Assembly: GCF_900100495.1 (NCBI RefSeq)
Contig: NZ_FNCT01000001.1
Coordinates: 124,001-188,000 of the forward strand
Direction of reading: 5' to 3'
From: Pseudomonas benzenivorans
GTDB taxonomy: Bacteria > Pseudomonadota > Gammaproteobacteria > Pseudomonadales > Pseudomonadaceae
Length of the DNA: 64,000 bases
Shown here one piece after another: positions 53,587-61,729 of the stretch. Each line of letters begins with the position of its first letter. Positions within the stretch are counted from its first letter, which is position 1. Made by a program: the position numbers and the translations under genes. The notes beneath the pieces were generated by a model. It did no database searches, had not been told where the DNA came from, and saw only the letters and a list, made by a program, of their open reading frames with translations.

Positions 53587-54099
53587 ATGCTGGCCATGAA
53601 GACCCGTTTGGTTGCTTCGGTCTGTGCCCTGATGCTGTTGTCGCCGGTGCTGCTGCCCAACGCCGATCTGTTGATTGGCTCCGCCTACGCTCGTGGCGGT
53701 GGCGGTGGCGGCGGTGCAGGAGGTGGTGGCGGTGCAGGAGGTGGCGGCGGTGCAGGAGGTGGCGCTGGTGGCGCAGGAGGCGGGCATGGTGCCGGCGGCC
53801 TTGGTGGCGGTGACGGTGCGGGGCACGGCCTGGGCTCGGCTAACGGCAAAGCGGACGCCGCACCAGGTGTGAGCGCCAGTCAAGGCCATGGGGAGGCGAC
53901 TTCGGCTGCAGCCACTTCGTCGGAAACCACCGGGCTGAGCAAGGCGATTTCCGTGGTCGGGACTACGCCGGGCGCGGAATCGGCCATGCAGGGCCTGGAC
54001 AACGCCCTGGAGTCCTCCAGCAAACACGATGAGGAGGATGGGATCGACGACGATGAGGTTGCCGACGAGCTCGAGGACGACGCTGACGACCTCGACTGA
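53587..54099 (+). CDS. Exported glycine-rich protein with acidic tail
   Basis: The 170-residue protein has a signal peptide (MLAMKTRLVASVCALMLLSP, cleavage near AYA). A low-complexity glycine/alanine block follows at about 53690-53840 (G-rich, with GGAGG-type runs). A Ser/Thr/Ala region and a very acidic C-terminus (EDGIDDDEVADELEDDADDL) end it. The ATG at 53587 has AGGAGG seven bases upstream. Function unknown; its neighbours are the cbpA/cbpM chaperone genes. Confidence 0.72.
   Translation: MLAMKTRLVASVCALMLLSPVLLPNADLLIGSAYARGGGGGGGAGGGGGAGGGGGAGGGAGGAGGGHGAGGLGGGDGAGHGLGSANGKADAAPGVSASQGHGEATSAAATSSETTGLSKAISVVGTTPGAESAMQGLDNALESSSKHDEEDGIDDDEVADELEDDADDLD
53695..53790 (+). repeat. Imperfect tandem repeat coding for the Gly-rich block
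   Basis: A unit of about 15-18 bases, GGTGGCGGTGCAGGA and variants, recurs in tandem. Slippage at this tract could vary the length of the glycine block between strains. Confidence 0.6.
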
Positions 54100-54127
54100 G
54101 GTGCGCCCCAACCCTAACGGCTGAATA

Positions 54128-54155
54128 GACACCGCCCTGCTTGCAGGGCGGTGTC
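54128..54155. terminator. Terminator after the Gly-rich protein gene
   Basis: GACACCGCCCTG and CAGGGCGGTGTC form a perfect 12-bp stem with a four-base loop, followed by GTTTC. Confidence 0.75.
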
Positions 54156-54274
54156 GTTTCTGCGTGCAGCCATCTGCCGGGTGCGACGGGCTTGGCGCTA
54201 CGGCGCCACAAAAGTGTCCGGTTTCTGGCTACAGTTCTCCTTGAGTGCCGATGCTCGAGCCGCAGGGGAGTTCG

Positions 54275-55234
54275 ATGGACTTCAAAGACTACTACGCGAT
54301 TCTTGGGGTTCCCGACTCCGCCGACGACAAGGCCATCAAGACGGCCTACCGCAAGTTGGCCCGCAAGTATCATCCCGACGTCAGTCGCGAAGCGGGCGCC
54401 GAGGAGAAATTCAAGGAGGTCGCCGAGGCCTATGAAGTCCTCGGTAATGCCGAAAAGCGCGCGGAATACGATGAAGTACGTCGCTATGGTCGTGCCGGTG
54501 CCGGCTTCGAGGTGCCACCGGGGTGGCAGCGTTCCGGCTCGTTCGGCGATTACGCCGGGCATCCGGGCCGCGATTTTTCCGATTTTTTCGAAGCCATATT
54601 CGGTTCGGCCGGACGCGCCGGAGAAGCCCCCGGGCGCGGCCGCGAGGGTGGGCGCCGCGGTCAGGACGTGGAAATGGAACTGCCGATCTTTCTCGAAGAC
54701 ACCCTGGCGGATGAGTCGAAGAAAATCCTCTACCAGGTGCCGCAGTATGACAGCGCGGGGCGGCGGCTGGCCGATATCGACAAGACCCTCAATGTGAAGA
54801 TCCCGCCCGGCGTCGGCGACCGCGAGCGCATTCGGCTCAAGGGCCAGGGCGCACCCGGGATCGGCGGTGCGCCGAACGGCGATCTCTACCTGGTCATCCG
54901 CCTGGTGCCTCATCCGTTGTTCGATGTCGAAGGACACAACCTGATCATCACCGTGCCTTTGGCGCCCTGGGAAGCCGCGCTTGGCACCAAGGTCACGCTG
55001 CCGACCCTCAAGGGCAAGGTCAACCTGACCATCCCTGCCAACAGCCAGACCGGGCAGCGCCTGCGTATCAAGGGCAGGGGGCTGGTCAGCAAGCTGGGCA
55101 CGACGGGGGACCTGTATGCGCTGCTCAAGGTCGTCATGCCGAGTCGGAACGACGAGGCGACCCAGCAACTCTGGAAGCAATTGGCCGAGCAGGCCGGTTT
55201 CGATCCAAGAACCGAGTGGAGTAAACGACCATGA
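54275..55234 (+). CDS. cbpA: DnaJ-family co-chaperone CbpA
   Basis: The 319-residue J-domain protein begins [18 protein letters not shown] and contains the HPD motif ([15 protein letters not shown]) that stimulates DnaK, a glycine-rich linker, and two C-terminal substrate-binding domains without a zinc finger. This layout (J, G/F, CTD) is CbpA rather than DnaJ. It overlaps cbpM by four bases. Confidence 0.93.
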   Translation: MDFKDYYAILGVPDSADDKAIKTAYRKLARKYHPDVSREAGAEEKFKEVAEAYEVLGNAEKRAEYDEVRRYGRAGAGFEVPPGWQRSGSFGDYAGHPGRDFSDFFEAIFGSAGRAGEAPGRGREGGRRGQDVEMELPIFLEDTLADESKKILYQVPQYDSAGRRLADIDKTLNVKIPPGVGDRERIRLKGQGAPGIGGAPNGDLYLVIRLVPHPLFDVEGHNLIITVPLAPWEAALGTKVTLPTLKGKVNLTIPANSQTGQRLRIKGRGLVSKLGTTGDLYALLKVVMPSRNDEATQQLWKQLAEQAGFDPRTEWSKRP

Positions 55235-55536
55235 TCACCAGCCTGAGTGTGCAGTGGCGCATGGACGAGTTCTGCGAGTTGGCCGGACTGCCCGCCGAGT
55301 GCCTGATCGAGATAGTCGAGCAGGGCATTCTCGATCCCGGCGGGCAGGCGCCAGAGGAGTGGCTATTCGACGCCGCCGCGCTGGCCATCGCCAAGCGTGC
55401 GGCGCGGCTGCAACGTGACCTCGAGATCGATTGGCCGGGCATCGCCCTGGCCCTGAGCCTGCTCGACGAACTGGAGCAGTTGCGCGCGGAAAACGCCATG
55501 CTCAAGCGGCGCCTCGGCCGCTTTCTGCAGGAGTGA
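55231..55536 (+). CDS. cbpM: Chaperone modulator CbpM
   Basis: The 101-residue protein ([20 protein letters not shown]) resembles MerR-type winged folds and ends in a leucine-rich helix ([20 protein letters not shown]). CbpM binds the J-domain of CbpA and blocks its DnaK activation. The overlap with cbpA supports stoichiometric coupling. Confidence 0.88.
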   Translation: MITSLSVQWRMDEFCELAGLPAECLIEIVEQGILDPGGQAPEEWLFDAAALAIAKRAARLQRDLEIDWPGIALALSLLDELEQLRAENAMLKRRLGRFLQE

Positions 55537-55554
55537 CCGCGCGCCTGCCGCAGG

Positions 55555-56349
55555 TCAGGCCGCCGGCCGCTGTTGCTTCTGGTAGAGGAACTCCAGCACC
55601 GCCGCGCGGTATTCGTGGTAGCGCGGATCGTGGGCCAGGGCCATGCGCTCGCGCGGGCGCTGCAGGTCGACTCGCAGGATGTCGCCAATGGTGGCGGCCG
55701 GGCCGTTGCTCATCATCACGATGCGGTCGGACAGCAGCACTGCCTCGTCGACATCGTGGGTGATCATGATCACCGTGTTGCCGAGTTCGGCGTGGATCTC
55801 CATCAGCGAGTCCTGCAGGTGGGCGCGGGTCAGCGCATCGAGGGCGCCGAACGGCTCGTCCATCAGCAGTACCTTGGGCTGCATGGCCAGCGCCCGGCCG
55901 ATGCCGATGCGCTGCTTCATGCCGCCGGAGATCTCGCTGGGGCGCTTGTCGCGGGCGTGGCTCATGTGCACCAGTTCGAGGTTGTGCTCGATCCATTCGC
56001 GCATTTCCCCCCGGCTCTTCTTGCCCTGGAACACCTGGCGCACGGCCAGCTCGATGTTCTGGTAGCAGCTCAGCCAGGGCAGCAGGCTGTGGTTCTGGAA
56101 CACCACGGCGCGTTCCGGGCCGGGCGAGTCGACTTCGCGGCTATCGAGGATCACCCCGCCGGTGGTGGCCTGGTAGAGGCCGGCGACGATGTTCAGGACG
56201 GTCGATTTGCCGCAGCCGGAGTGACCGATCAGCGAGACGAACTCGCCCTTGTCGATCTTCAGGTTGACGTTCTGCAGGGCGCAGTACAGGCCCTTGTCGG
56301 TGGGGAAGCTGATGCCGACGCCGGTCAGTTCGAGGTGTGCGTTGTTCAT
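55555..56349 (-). CDS. Nitrate ABC transporter ATPase (NrtD/NasD-like)
   Basis: The 264-residue ABC ATPase has Walker A GHSGCGKST, signature EISGGMKQRIGIGRA, Walker B VLLMDEPFGALDA and a switch histidine in MITHDVDEAVLLS. These match the nitrate/taurine subfamily. It is the third gene of the nrtA-nrtB-ATPase operon. It lacks the extra NrtA-like domain that defines NrtC. Confidence 0.9.
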   Translation of the reverse strand: MNNAHLELTGVGISFPTDKGLYCALQNVNLKIDKGEFVSLIGHSGCGKSTVLNIVAGLYQATTGGVILDSREVDSPGPERAVVFQNHSLLPWLSCYQNIELAVRQVFQGKKSRGEMREWIEHNLELVHMSHARDKRPSEISGGMKQRIGIGRALAMQPKVLLMDEPFGALDALTRAHLQDSLMEIHAELGNTVIMITHDVDEAVLLSDRIVMMSNGPAATIGDILRVDLQRPRERMALAHDPRYHEYRAAVLEFLYQKQQRPAA

Positions 56350-56373
56350 GGCGGACTCCGTAATTGACGGTCG

Positions 56374-57363
56374 TTAGCGTAGGTCGGCGTTCTTGTCCCA
56401 GCTGGCACGGCGCTGCAGCAGGAGCATCAGGCGGTCGAGGACGAAGCCGATCAGGCCGATGACGATCACCGCGACCATGATCCTGCCGAGCGAGTTGGAG
56501 CTGCCGTTCTGGAACTCGTCCCAGATGAATTTGCCCAGCCCCGGGTTCTGCGCGAGCATCTCGGCGGCGATCAGCACCATCCAGCCGGTGGCCAGGGACA
56601 GGCGCAGGCCGGTGAAGATCATCGGGATGGCGGCCGGCAGGACGATCCGCCGCACATGGGACAGCGGCGACAGGCTGAGCACGCGGCTGACGTTCTGCAG
56701 GTCCTTGTCCAGGTTGGCCACGCCCACGGTGGTGTTGATCACGGTCGGCCACAGGCAGCACAGCGCCACGGTGATCGCCGAGGTGATGAAGGACTTGGCG
56801 AACAGCGGGTCGGCGCTGCTGTAGACGGCGCTGACCACCATGGTCACCAGTGGCAGCCAGGCCAGTGGCGACACCGGCTTGAACACCTGGATCAGCGGAT
56901 TGACCGCGGTGTAGATCGGTTTGCTCAGGCCGCAGACGATGCCCAGCGGAATGGCCAGCAAGGAGGCGATGACGAAACCGGTCATCACCGTGTACAGGCT
57001 GGTGAAGATCTGTTTGAAGAAGGTCGGCTTGCCGGTGTAGGGGCGGATGCTGACCTCGGCTTCGGGATCCTTGGCCAGTTTCTCGGCGTTGCGTTTTTCC
57101 TGGCGCTCGTAGAACGCATCGGCCTTGTCCTGTTCGCGCAGGTGTTCGTCCACCAGCGCACCGAACTGGCTGGCCACCTGGGTCGGGCCGGGGAACTTGC
57201 CCAGGCTGGTATCGATGCTGCCGGCGCTTATTTGCCAGAACAGCAAGAAGGCGAGGATGCCGATCACGGGCATCAGCACGCTCGGCAGCCAGCGTTTGAG
57301 CGCCGCGCTGCGGGCGGATTTGAGAGTGTCTTGGATAGGCTGGGCGACGGCGGGGTTGCTCAT
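56374..57363 (-). CDS. nrtB: Nitrate ABC transporter permease NrtB
   Basis: The 329-residue permease has a soluble N-terminal segment, then about six transmembrane helices. The permease loop (EAA-like: NVSRVLSLSPLSHVRRIVLP) lies between them. The nitrate-type subfamily assignment comes from its partner genes. It starts 60 bp after nrtA, behind a hairpin. Confidence 0.9.
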   Translation of the reverse strand: MSNPAVAQPIQDTLKSARSAALKRWLPSVLMPVIGILAFLLFWQISAGSIDTSLGKFPGPTQVASQFGALVDEHLREQDKADAFYERQEKRNAEKLAKDPEAEVSIRPYTGKPTFFKQIFTSLYTVMTGFVIASLLAIPLGIVCGLSKPIYTAVNPLIQVFKPVSPLAWLPLVTMVVSAVYSSADPLFAKSFITSAITVALCCLWPTVINTTVGVANLDKDLQNVSRVLSLSPLSHVRRIVLPAAIPMIFTGLRLSLATGWMVLIAAEMLAQNPGLGKFIWDEFQNGSSNSLGRIMVAVIVIGLIGFVLDRLMLLLQRRASWDKNADLR

Positions 57364-57384
57364 CGTCTTGTCCTCGGAGCAAAG

Positions 57385-57407
57385 GGGAGCCGGTGTGTCC
57401 GGCTCCC
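57385..57407 (-). other. Intercistronic hairpin nrtA/nrtB
   Basis: GGGAGCCGG and CCGGCTCCC form a 9-bp perfect stem with a five-base loop just after the nrtA stop. There is no T run, so it more likely stabilises upstream nrtA mRNA (giving excess binding protein) than terminates. Confidence 0.55.
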
Positions 57408-57423
57408 TGGGGCAATGGTTGCG

Positions 57424-58812
57424 TTACAGAACGGAGTCGGGTTTCAGGCCAATCTTGAATTGGTTGATGTACTCGTTCGGTTTGCGCCCGTCATAGCTCA
57501 GGCCATCGATGAACTCGCTGCTCGGCGCGCGGAAGCCTTCCTCGCTGGCTGCGGGGAAGTCCTCGGTCTTGGCTTTGCCTTCGGCGACCAGTTCGGCGGC
57601 GGCAGCCTTGTAGACGTCCGGCAGGTAGACCTGCTTGGCCACGTCGAAGTACCAGCTGTCCGGCTTGGCTTCGCCGACCTGGCCCCAGCGGCGCATCTGG
57701 GTCAGGTACCAGATGGCGTCGGAGTAGTAGGGGTAGGTCGCGTTATAGCGGAAGAACACGTTGAAGTCGGGAACTTCGCGCTTGTCGCCCTTCTCGTACT
57801 CGAAGGTGCCGGTCATCGAGTTGGCGATCACCTTGGCATCGGCGCCGACGTACTCGGGACGGGCAAGGATCTCCACCGCTTCCTGACGGTTGGCGTTGTC
57901 GTTGTCGTCCAGCCACATGGCCGCACGGATCAGTGCCTTGACCAGGCGCTTGTGGGTTTCCGGGTTGGCGTCGGCCCAGGCCTTGGACACGCCGAGGACT
58001 TTCTCCGGGTTGTTCTTCCAGATCTCGTAGTCGGTGATCACCGGCACACCGATACCCTTGAACACGGCAGCCTGGTTCCACGGCTCGCCCACGCTGTAGC
58101 CGTTGATGGTGCCAGCTTCGAGGGTGGCCGGCATCTGCGGCGGCGGGGTTACCGAGAGCAGCGCGTCGGCATTCAGGGTGCCGGTGATGTCGCCCTTGGC
58201 CGGCGCGTAGTAGCCGGGGTTGATGCCACCGGCAGCCAGCCAGTAGCGCAGCTCGTAATTGTGGGTGGAGACCGGGAACACCATGCCCAGGTTGAAGGGC
58301 TTGCCCTTGGCCTTGTACTGGTCGATCACCGGCTTGAGCGCATCGGCCTTGATCGGATGCACGGGCTTGCCGTTTTCCATCGGCACGTGTTTCTTCATCT
58401 CCTCCCAGACTGCGTTGGAGACGGTGATGCCATTGCCGTTGAGGTCCATGGAAAAGGCGGTGACCACGTCGGCCTTGGTGCCGAAGCCGATGGTGGCGCC
58501 CAGCGGTTGGCCGGCCAGCATGTGCGCGCCGTCCAGTTCGCCGGTGATCACCCGGTCCAGCAGCACTTTCCAGTTGGCCTGGGCCTCCAGGGTGACGTAC
58601 AGGCCTTCGTCTTCGAAGTAGCCCTTCTCGTAAGCGATGGCCAGCGGCGCCATGTCGGTCAGCTTGATGAAGCCCAGCTTGAGTTCTTCCTTCTCGGGAT
58701 CGGCGGCGTGGGCGATCTGCACGCTCAACGGCGACAGCAGCAGAGCGGTGGCGCAGCCGAGGCTGGCTAGGGTCTTCTTCAGCAGGGAACGGCGAACGGT
58801 GGAGTTACGCAT
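57424..58812 (-). CDS. nrtA: Nitrate ABC transporter substrate-binding protein NrtA
   Basis: The 462-residue periplasmic protein has an N-terminal export signal with a twin-arginine-like VRRSLLKK followed by a hydrophobic stretch ([16 protein letters not shown]). It matches the NrtA/CmpA family ([23 protein letters not shown]). It binds nitrate for uptake. NrtA-like NasS, the regulator, is a close paralogue; this one is the transporter gene, since nrtB and the ATPase follow. Confidence 0.92.
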   Translation of the reverse strand: MRNSTVRRSLLKKTLASLGCATALLLSPLSVQIAHAADPEKEELKLGFIKLTDMAPLAIAYEKGYFEDEGLYVTLEAQANWKVLLDRVITGELDGAHMLAGQPLGATIGFGTKADVVTAFSMDLNGNGITVSNAVWEEMKKHVPMENGKPVHPIKADALKPVIDQYKAKGKPFNLGMVFPVSTHNYELRYWLAAGGINPGYYAPAKGDITGTLNADALLSVTPPPQMPATLEAGTINGYSVGEPWNQAAVFKGIGVPVITDYEIWKNNPEKVLGVSKAWADANPETHKRLVKALIRAAMWLDDNDNANRQEAVEILARPEYVGADAKVIANSMTGTFEYEKGDKREVPDFNVFFRYNATYPYYSDAIWYLTQMRRWGQVGEAKPDSWYFDVAKQVYLPDVYKAAAAELVAEGKAKTEDFPAASEEGFRAPSSEFIDGLSYDGRKPNEYINQFKIGLKPDSVL

Positions 58813-58837
58813 GGTGATTCCTCAGGTCTCAGAAACG

Positions 58838-58893
58838 AAAAAAGACGCCGCAGACAACACTGCCTATACGGGCAGGGTGCCTTTGACGTCTTT
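58838..58893 (-). terminator. Leader terminator (attenuator) of nrtA
   Basis: On the minus strand AAAGACG pairs with CGTCTTT around an inner CTGCC/GGCAG hairpin, followed by a T run. It is about 30 bp upstream of nrtA. Confidence 0.75.
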
Positions 58894-58906
58894 GTCTATT
58901 CGTCCC

Positions 58907-58926
58907 GATCACCGCCGTTGGCGATC
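58907..58926 (-). promoter_or_regulatory. ANTAR (NasT) hairpin in the nrtA leader
   Basis: Minus-strand RNA forms GATCGCC-AACGGC-GGTGATC (7-bp stem, one wobble) with hexaloop A1/G4. The second hairpin is not clear by eye. GACAAAGACGTC follows as in nasA. Confidence 0.75.
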
Positions 58927-58958
58927 CGAAGACGGGTGTTAGGTCTTGGAAGGGTATA

Positions 58959-58974
58959 AGCAAGGGGCTTGCCA
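58959..58974 (-). promoter_or_regulatory. Sigma-54 promoter of nrtA
   Basis: The minus strand reads TGGCAAGCCCCTTGCT: GG-N10-GC with TTGCT at -12. Confidence 0.82.
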
Positions 58975-59323
58975 GGTTTGTTGGTGCATGTGGCCGGCGG
59001 CGTTGCGGGGAGGCCTGGCGGCGCCTCGGCCGGGGCTCGGATGGATGGTATTAACTTTTATAAATCAGCTAGTTAAGCTGACAACTTCACTTCGAATAGC
59101 CTTCTTGGATTCGGCCCGGCGCTGGCGATGCCGGCGAAGCAAAACCGGCGTTCGATGCGTTATTGAGCCATTGATGTGCACTGTGAGCGGCGGCTGAGCG
59201 CTTTTGGTTCGATTTCCGCGTTGCGGCGCATGCCCGTGCCTGGCTGCCCAGGCTGCGCTGCCGGCAACCGCCAACGGCAGCACCACGGCTTGCGCCGCCG
59301 AGCCTGCGGCGGAGCTATCGAGA

Positions 59324-59650
59324 TCAGGGCCTGCCTGAAGACGCGGGTTGCGTCTGCGCCTCCTCGACAAAATCCCTGAGCCAGCGAAGCACTTCCACCG
59401 CCTCCCAGCGTGCCGGATCGAACATGGCGTAGGCCTGCCCCTGGTAACCCACCACGTCCAATTGCCTGTGGTAGCCCGCGCGTTGCAACAGGGCCTCGAT
59501 CTCGGCGAAGCAGGTATTGAAGTGCACGCGGGAGAATGGCGTCCGGCCCTCGGTGACGATGCCCTCCAGGTGCAGTTCGTCGACCGTCGCACGGACCTTA
59601 TCCAGAGGCATCCGGTTCACCGTATGTTTCAGTTGCAGTACGTCCAGCAT
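59324..59650 (-). CDS. Conserved hypothetical protein behind a LexA box
   Basis: The 108-residue protein (MLDVLQLKHTVNRMPLDKVR) is unfamiliar. It has no signal peptide or transmembrane segment and looks like a small mixed alpha/beta domain (FSRVHFNTCFAEIEALLQRA; FDPARWEAVEVLRWLRDF). AGGAGC precedes the ATG. A near-perfect LexA box lies 86 bp upstream, which suggests SOS induction. Confidence 0.65.
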   Translation of the reverse strand: MLDVLQLKHTVNRMPLDKVRATVDELHLEGIVTEGRTPFSRVHFNTCFAEIEALLQRAGYHRQLDVVGYQGQAYAMFDPARWEAVEVLRWLRDFVEEAQTQPASSGRP

Positions 59651-59735
59651 CGTTGTGCTCCTGGTTGGTGCGGTGGATTGGTTGTGCCGCGGCGCTGCGC
59701 CGGCCTGGCGGGATGCGGATGAGGATAATTGAAAG

Positions 59736-59755
59736 TACTGTACAAATAAACAGTA
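59736..59755. promoter_or_regulatory. LexA (SOS) box
   Basis: TACTGTACAAATAAACAGTA contains CTGT-N8-ACAG with the full outer T-A pairs, the gammaproteobacterial LexA consensus. It lies between divergent genes: 86 bp from the small hypothetical gene (59650) and 104 bp from the lipoprotein gene (59859). Confidence 0.8.
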
Positions 59756-59858
59756 TTCGATAATAGTGTGCCCAGCACGGTTGGGAACCCACTCATCCGC
59801 CGCGATCGCTGAGCGCTACCCGGCCACTGGAGCCGGCACTGCAAAGGAGTTACTAGCA

Positions 59859-60251
59859 ATGCAACAAATACTCATGACAATCGTGTTGTCGGTACTGTTG
59901 GCAGGCTGTGCCCAGCCGCAGGTCGAGCAACCGAAGGCCAATGGCACCTACCTGGTGATTGAAAACAGCCAGGCCTGGGCGGTGCTGGTGGCCGATGGCA
60001 AGCGGGTCGAGGAGCAGGGCACCGTGCTGGATGTGATCAAGCTGTCCAGCCAGCATTCGACCATCACCGCCAGCTATGTGATCGAAACGCCCAACTGCGG
60101 CAAGCTGCAATGGCTGACCGAGCGCCAGGACGTTGCCGACGGCGTGACCACCTTGATGTCGCTGCATGACAACCAGCAACTGAGCGAGTCCGGTTGCGTG
60201 ATTGGTGAAGGACTCAGCCGCGTGTGGACGGTGCTGGATTATTCGGGGTGA
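59859..60251 (+). CDS. Small lipoprotein of unknown function
   Basis: The 130-residue protein has a lipobox signal peptide (MQQILMTIVLSVLLAGC, Cys17). The mature part is a small beta-rich domain with two further cysteines (NCGKLQW, SGCVIGE) that may form a disulfide. AAAGGAG precedes the ATG; the frame opens upstream but without signal. It diverges from the LexA-box gene. Confidence 0.75.
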   Translation: MQQILMTIVLSVLLAGCAQPQVEQPKANGTYLVIENSQAWAVLVADGKRVEEQGTVLDVIKLSSQHSTITASYVIETPNCGKLQWLTERQDVADGVTTLMSLHDNQQLSESGCVIGEGLSRVWTVLDYSG

Positions 60252-60278
60252 AGGTAGAGTGCATTCTATCCGGGCCTG

Positions 60279-60348
60279 CGTAGGAGCGGACCATGCCCGC
60301 GAATGCATGTTCGCGGGCATGGGGCTCGGCGTCGCCTCCGTTCCTACG
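60279..60348. repeat. REP-type palindrome downstream of the lipoprotein and alaC genes
   Basis: CGTAGGAGCGG at the left and GGTCCTACG-like TTCCTACGC at the right, with inner CCATGCCCGCGAA / TTCGCGGGCATGG perfectly complementary. Ends and core match the copy at 29902-29963. The right end enters the convergent alaC 3' end. Confidence 0.72.
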
Positions 60349-61582
60349 CGTTCGGCGTCTTGCGCGCCTTGGCCGGGGGCGCTTGCAGCAAGCCATCGGC
60401 ACGGAACATGGCCTTGATGCCACGCACTGCCTGACGGATGCGATCCTGGTTCTCGATCAGGGCGAAGCGCACGTGATCGTCGCCGTAATCGCCGAAACCC
60501 AGGCCGGGCGACACGCAGACCTTGGCATCGGTCAGCAGTTTCTTGGCGAACTCCAGCGAGCCGAGGGCGGCATAGGGCTCGGGAATCTTCGCCCAGACGT
60601 ACATCGAGGCCTTGGGGTTCTCCACCATCCAGCCGATTTCATGCAGCCCCTTGACCAGCACGTTGCGCCGCTGGCGGTACTGCTCGGCGATATCGCGCAC
60701 GCATTGCTGGTCGCCTTCGAGGGCGGCGATGGCCGCCACCTGCAGTGGGGTGAAGGTGCCGTAGTCGTGGTAGCTCTTGATCCGTGCCAGGGCGCTGACC
60801 AGTTCCTTGTTGCCGACCATGAAGCCGATGCGCCAGCCGGCCATGTTGTAGCTCTTGGACAGGGTGAAGAACTCCACGGCGATGTCCTTGGCACCCGGCA
60901 CCTGCATGATCGACGGGGCCTTCCAGCCGTCGTATACGATATCGGCGTAGGCCAGGTCGTGGATCACCAGTACGTCGTACTGCTTGGCCAAGGCCACCAC
61001 ACGTTCGAAGAAGTCCAGCTCCACGCACTGCGCGGTGGGGTTGGAAGGGAAGCCGAGGATCATCATCTTCGGCTTGGGAATCGACTCGCGGATGGCCCGT
61101 TCCAGTTCGGCGAAGAAATCCACGCCGGGCACCAGCGGCACCGAACGCACCTGGGCGCCGGCGATCACCGCGCCGTAGATGTGGATCGGGTAGCTGGGGT
61201 TGGGCACCAGCACCGTGTCGCCATGGTCCAGGGTGGCCAGCATCAGGTGCGCCAGGCCTTCCTTGGAGCCGATGGTGACGATGGCTTCGCTTTCCGGGTC
61301 GATCTCCACCTGGTAGCGCTCCTGGTACCAGCGCGCGATGGCGCGGCGCAGGCGCGGGATGCCGCGGGAAGTGGAGTAGCCGTGGGTGTCTTCGCGCTGG
61401 GCGACCTGCACCAGTTTCTCGACTATGTGCGGCGGCGTGGCCCCGTCGGGATTGCCCATGCTGAAGTCGATGATGTCCTCGCCACGGCGGCGGGCGGCCA
61501 TCTTCAGCTCGGCGGTGATGTTGAACACATAGGGGGGGAGTCGATCGATGCGCGCAAAGCGGCGCGAAGCGTGGTCAGCCAT
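60344..61582 (-). CDS. alaC: Alanine transaminase AlaC-type aminotransferase
   Basis: The 412-residue PLP-dependent class I/II aminotransferase starts MADHASRRFARIDRLPPYVF. The PLP lysine is in TLSKSYNMAGWRIGF; other conserved residues are in GNPDGATPPHIVEKL and FPSNPTAQCVELDFF. AlaC-type enzymes interconvert pyruvate/glutamate and alanine. The frame extends to 61705 but ATG 61582 is the family start. Confidence 0.9.
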   Translation of the reverse strand: MADHASRRFARIDRLPPYVFNITAELKMAARRRGEDIIDFSMGNPDGATPPHIVEKLVQVAQREDTHGYSTSRGIPRLRRAIARWYQERYQVEIDPESEAIVTIGSKEGLAHLMLATLDHGDTVLVPNPSYPIHIYGAVIAGAQVRSVPLVPGVDFFAELERAIRESIPKPKMMILGFPSNPTAQCVELDFFERVVALAKQYDVLVIHDLAYADIVYDGWKAPSIMQVPGAKDIAVEFFTLSKSYNMAGWRIGFMVGNKELVSALARIKSYHDYGTFTPLQVAAIAALEGDQQCVRDIAEQYRQRRNVLVKGLHEIGWMVENPKASMYVWAKIPEPYAALGSLEFAKKLLTDAKVCVSPGLGFGDYGDDHVRFALIENQDRIRQAVRGIKAMFRADGLLQAPPAKARKTPNA

Positions 61583-61729
61583 GCTTTCCTCGGAAACGTG
61601 AGCGCCCGGAACCGTCCGAGCGACGTTGGCCACTGCGGTGGCCAGGCGGCGAAGATAAGCGCAGTGCCGGGGGCTTGTCGAGAGGCTCTTGCGTACCTGC
61701 GGCACTGTCCTGCGCCTATCTGCCGAATT

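Larger units (their letters stand above)
58894..59323. other. Gene-free region upstream of nrtA
   Basis: No gene is supported here. An 83-codon frame at 58946-59197 has no ribosome binding site or family match. The region holds the nrtA promoter and ANTAR hairpin, and an AT-rich patch at 59048-59095 (TCAGCT-AGTTA-AGCTGA dyad). Confidence 0.6.

Noticed and set aside
53695..53790. Possible CRISPR array
   Set aside because: The repeats are short, imperfect and in frame inside a Gly-rich coding sequence with no spacers.
58946..59197. 83-codon frame upstream of nrtA
   Set aside because: No ribosome binding site or recognisable domain; the segment holds the nrtA promoter.
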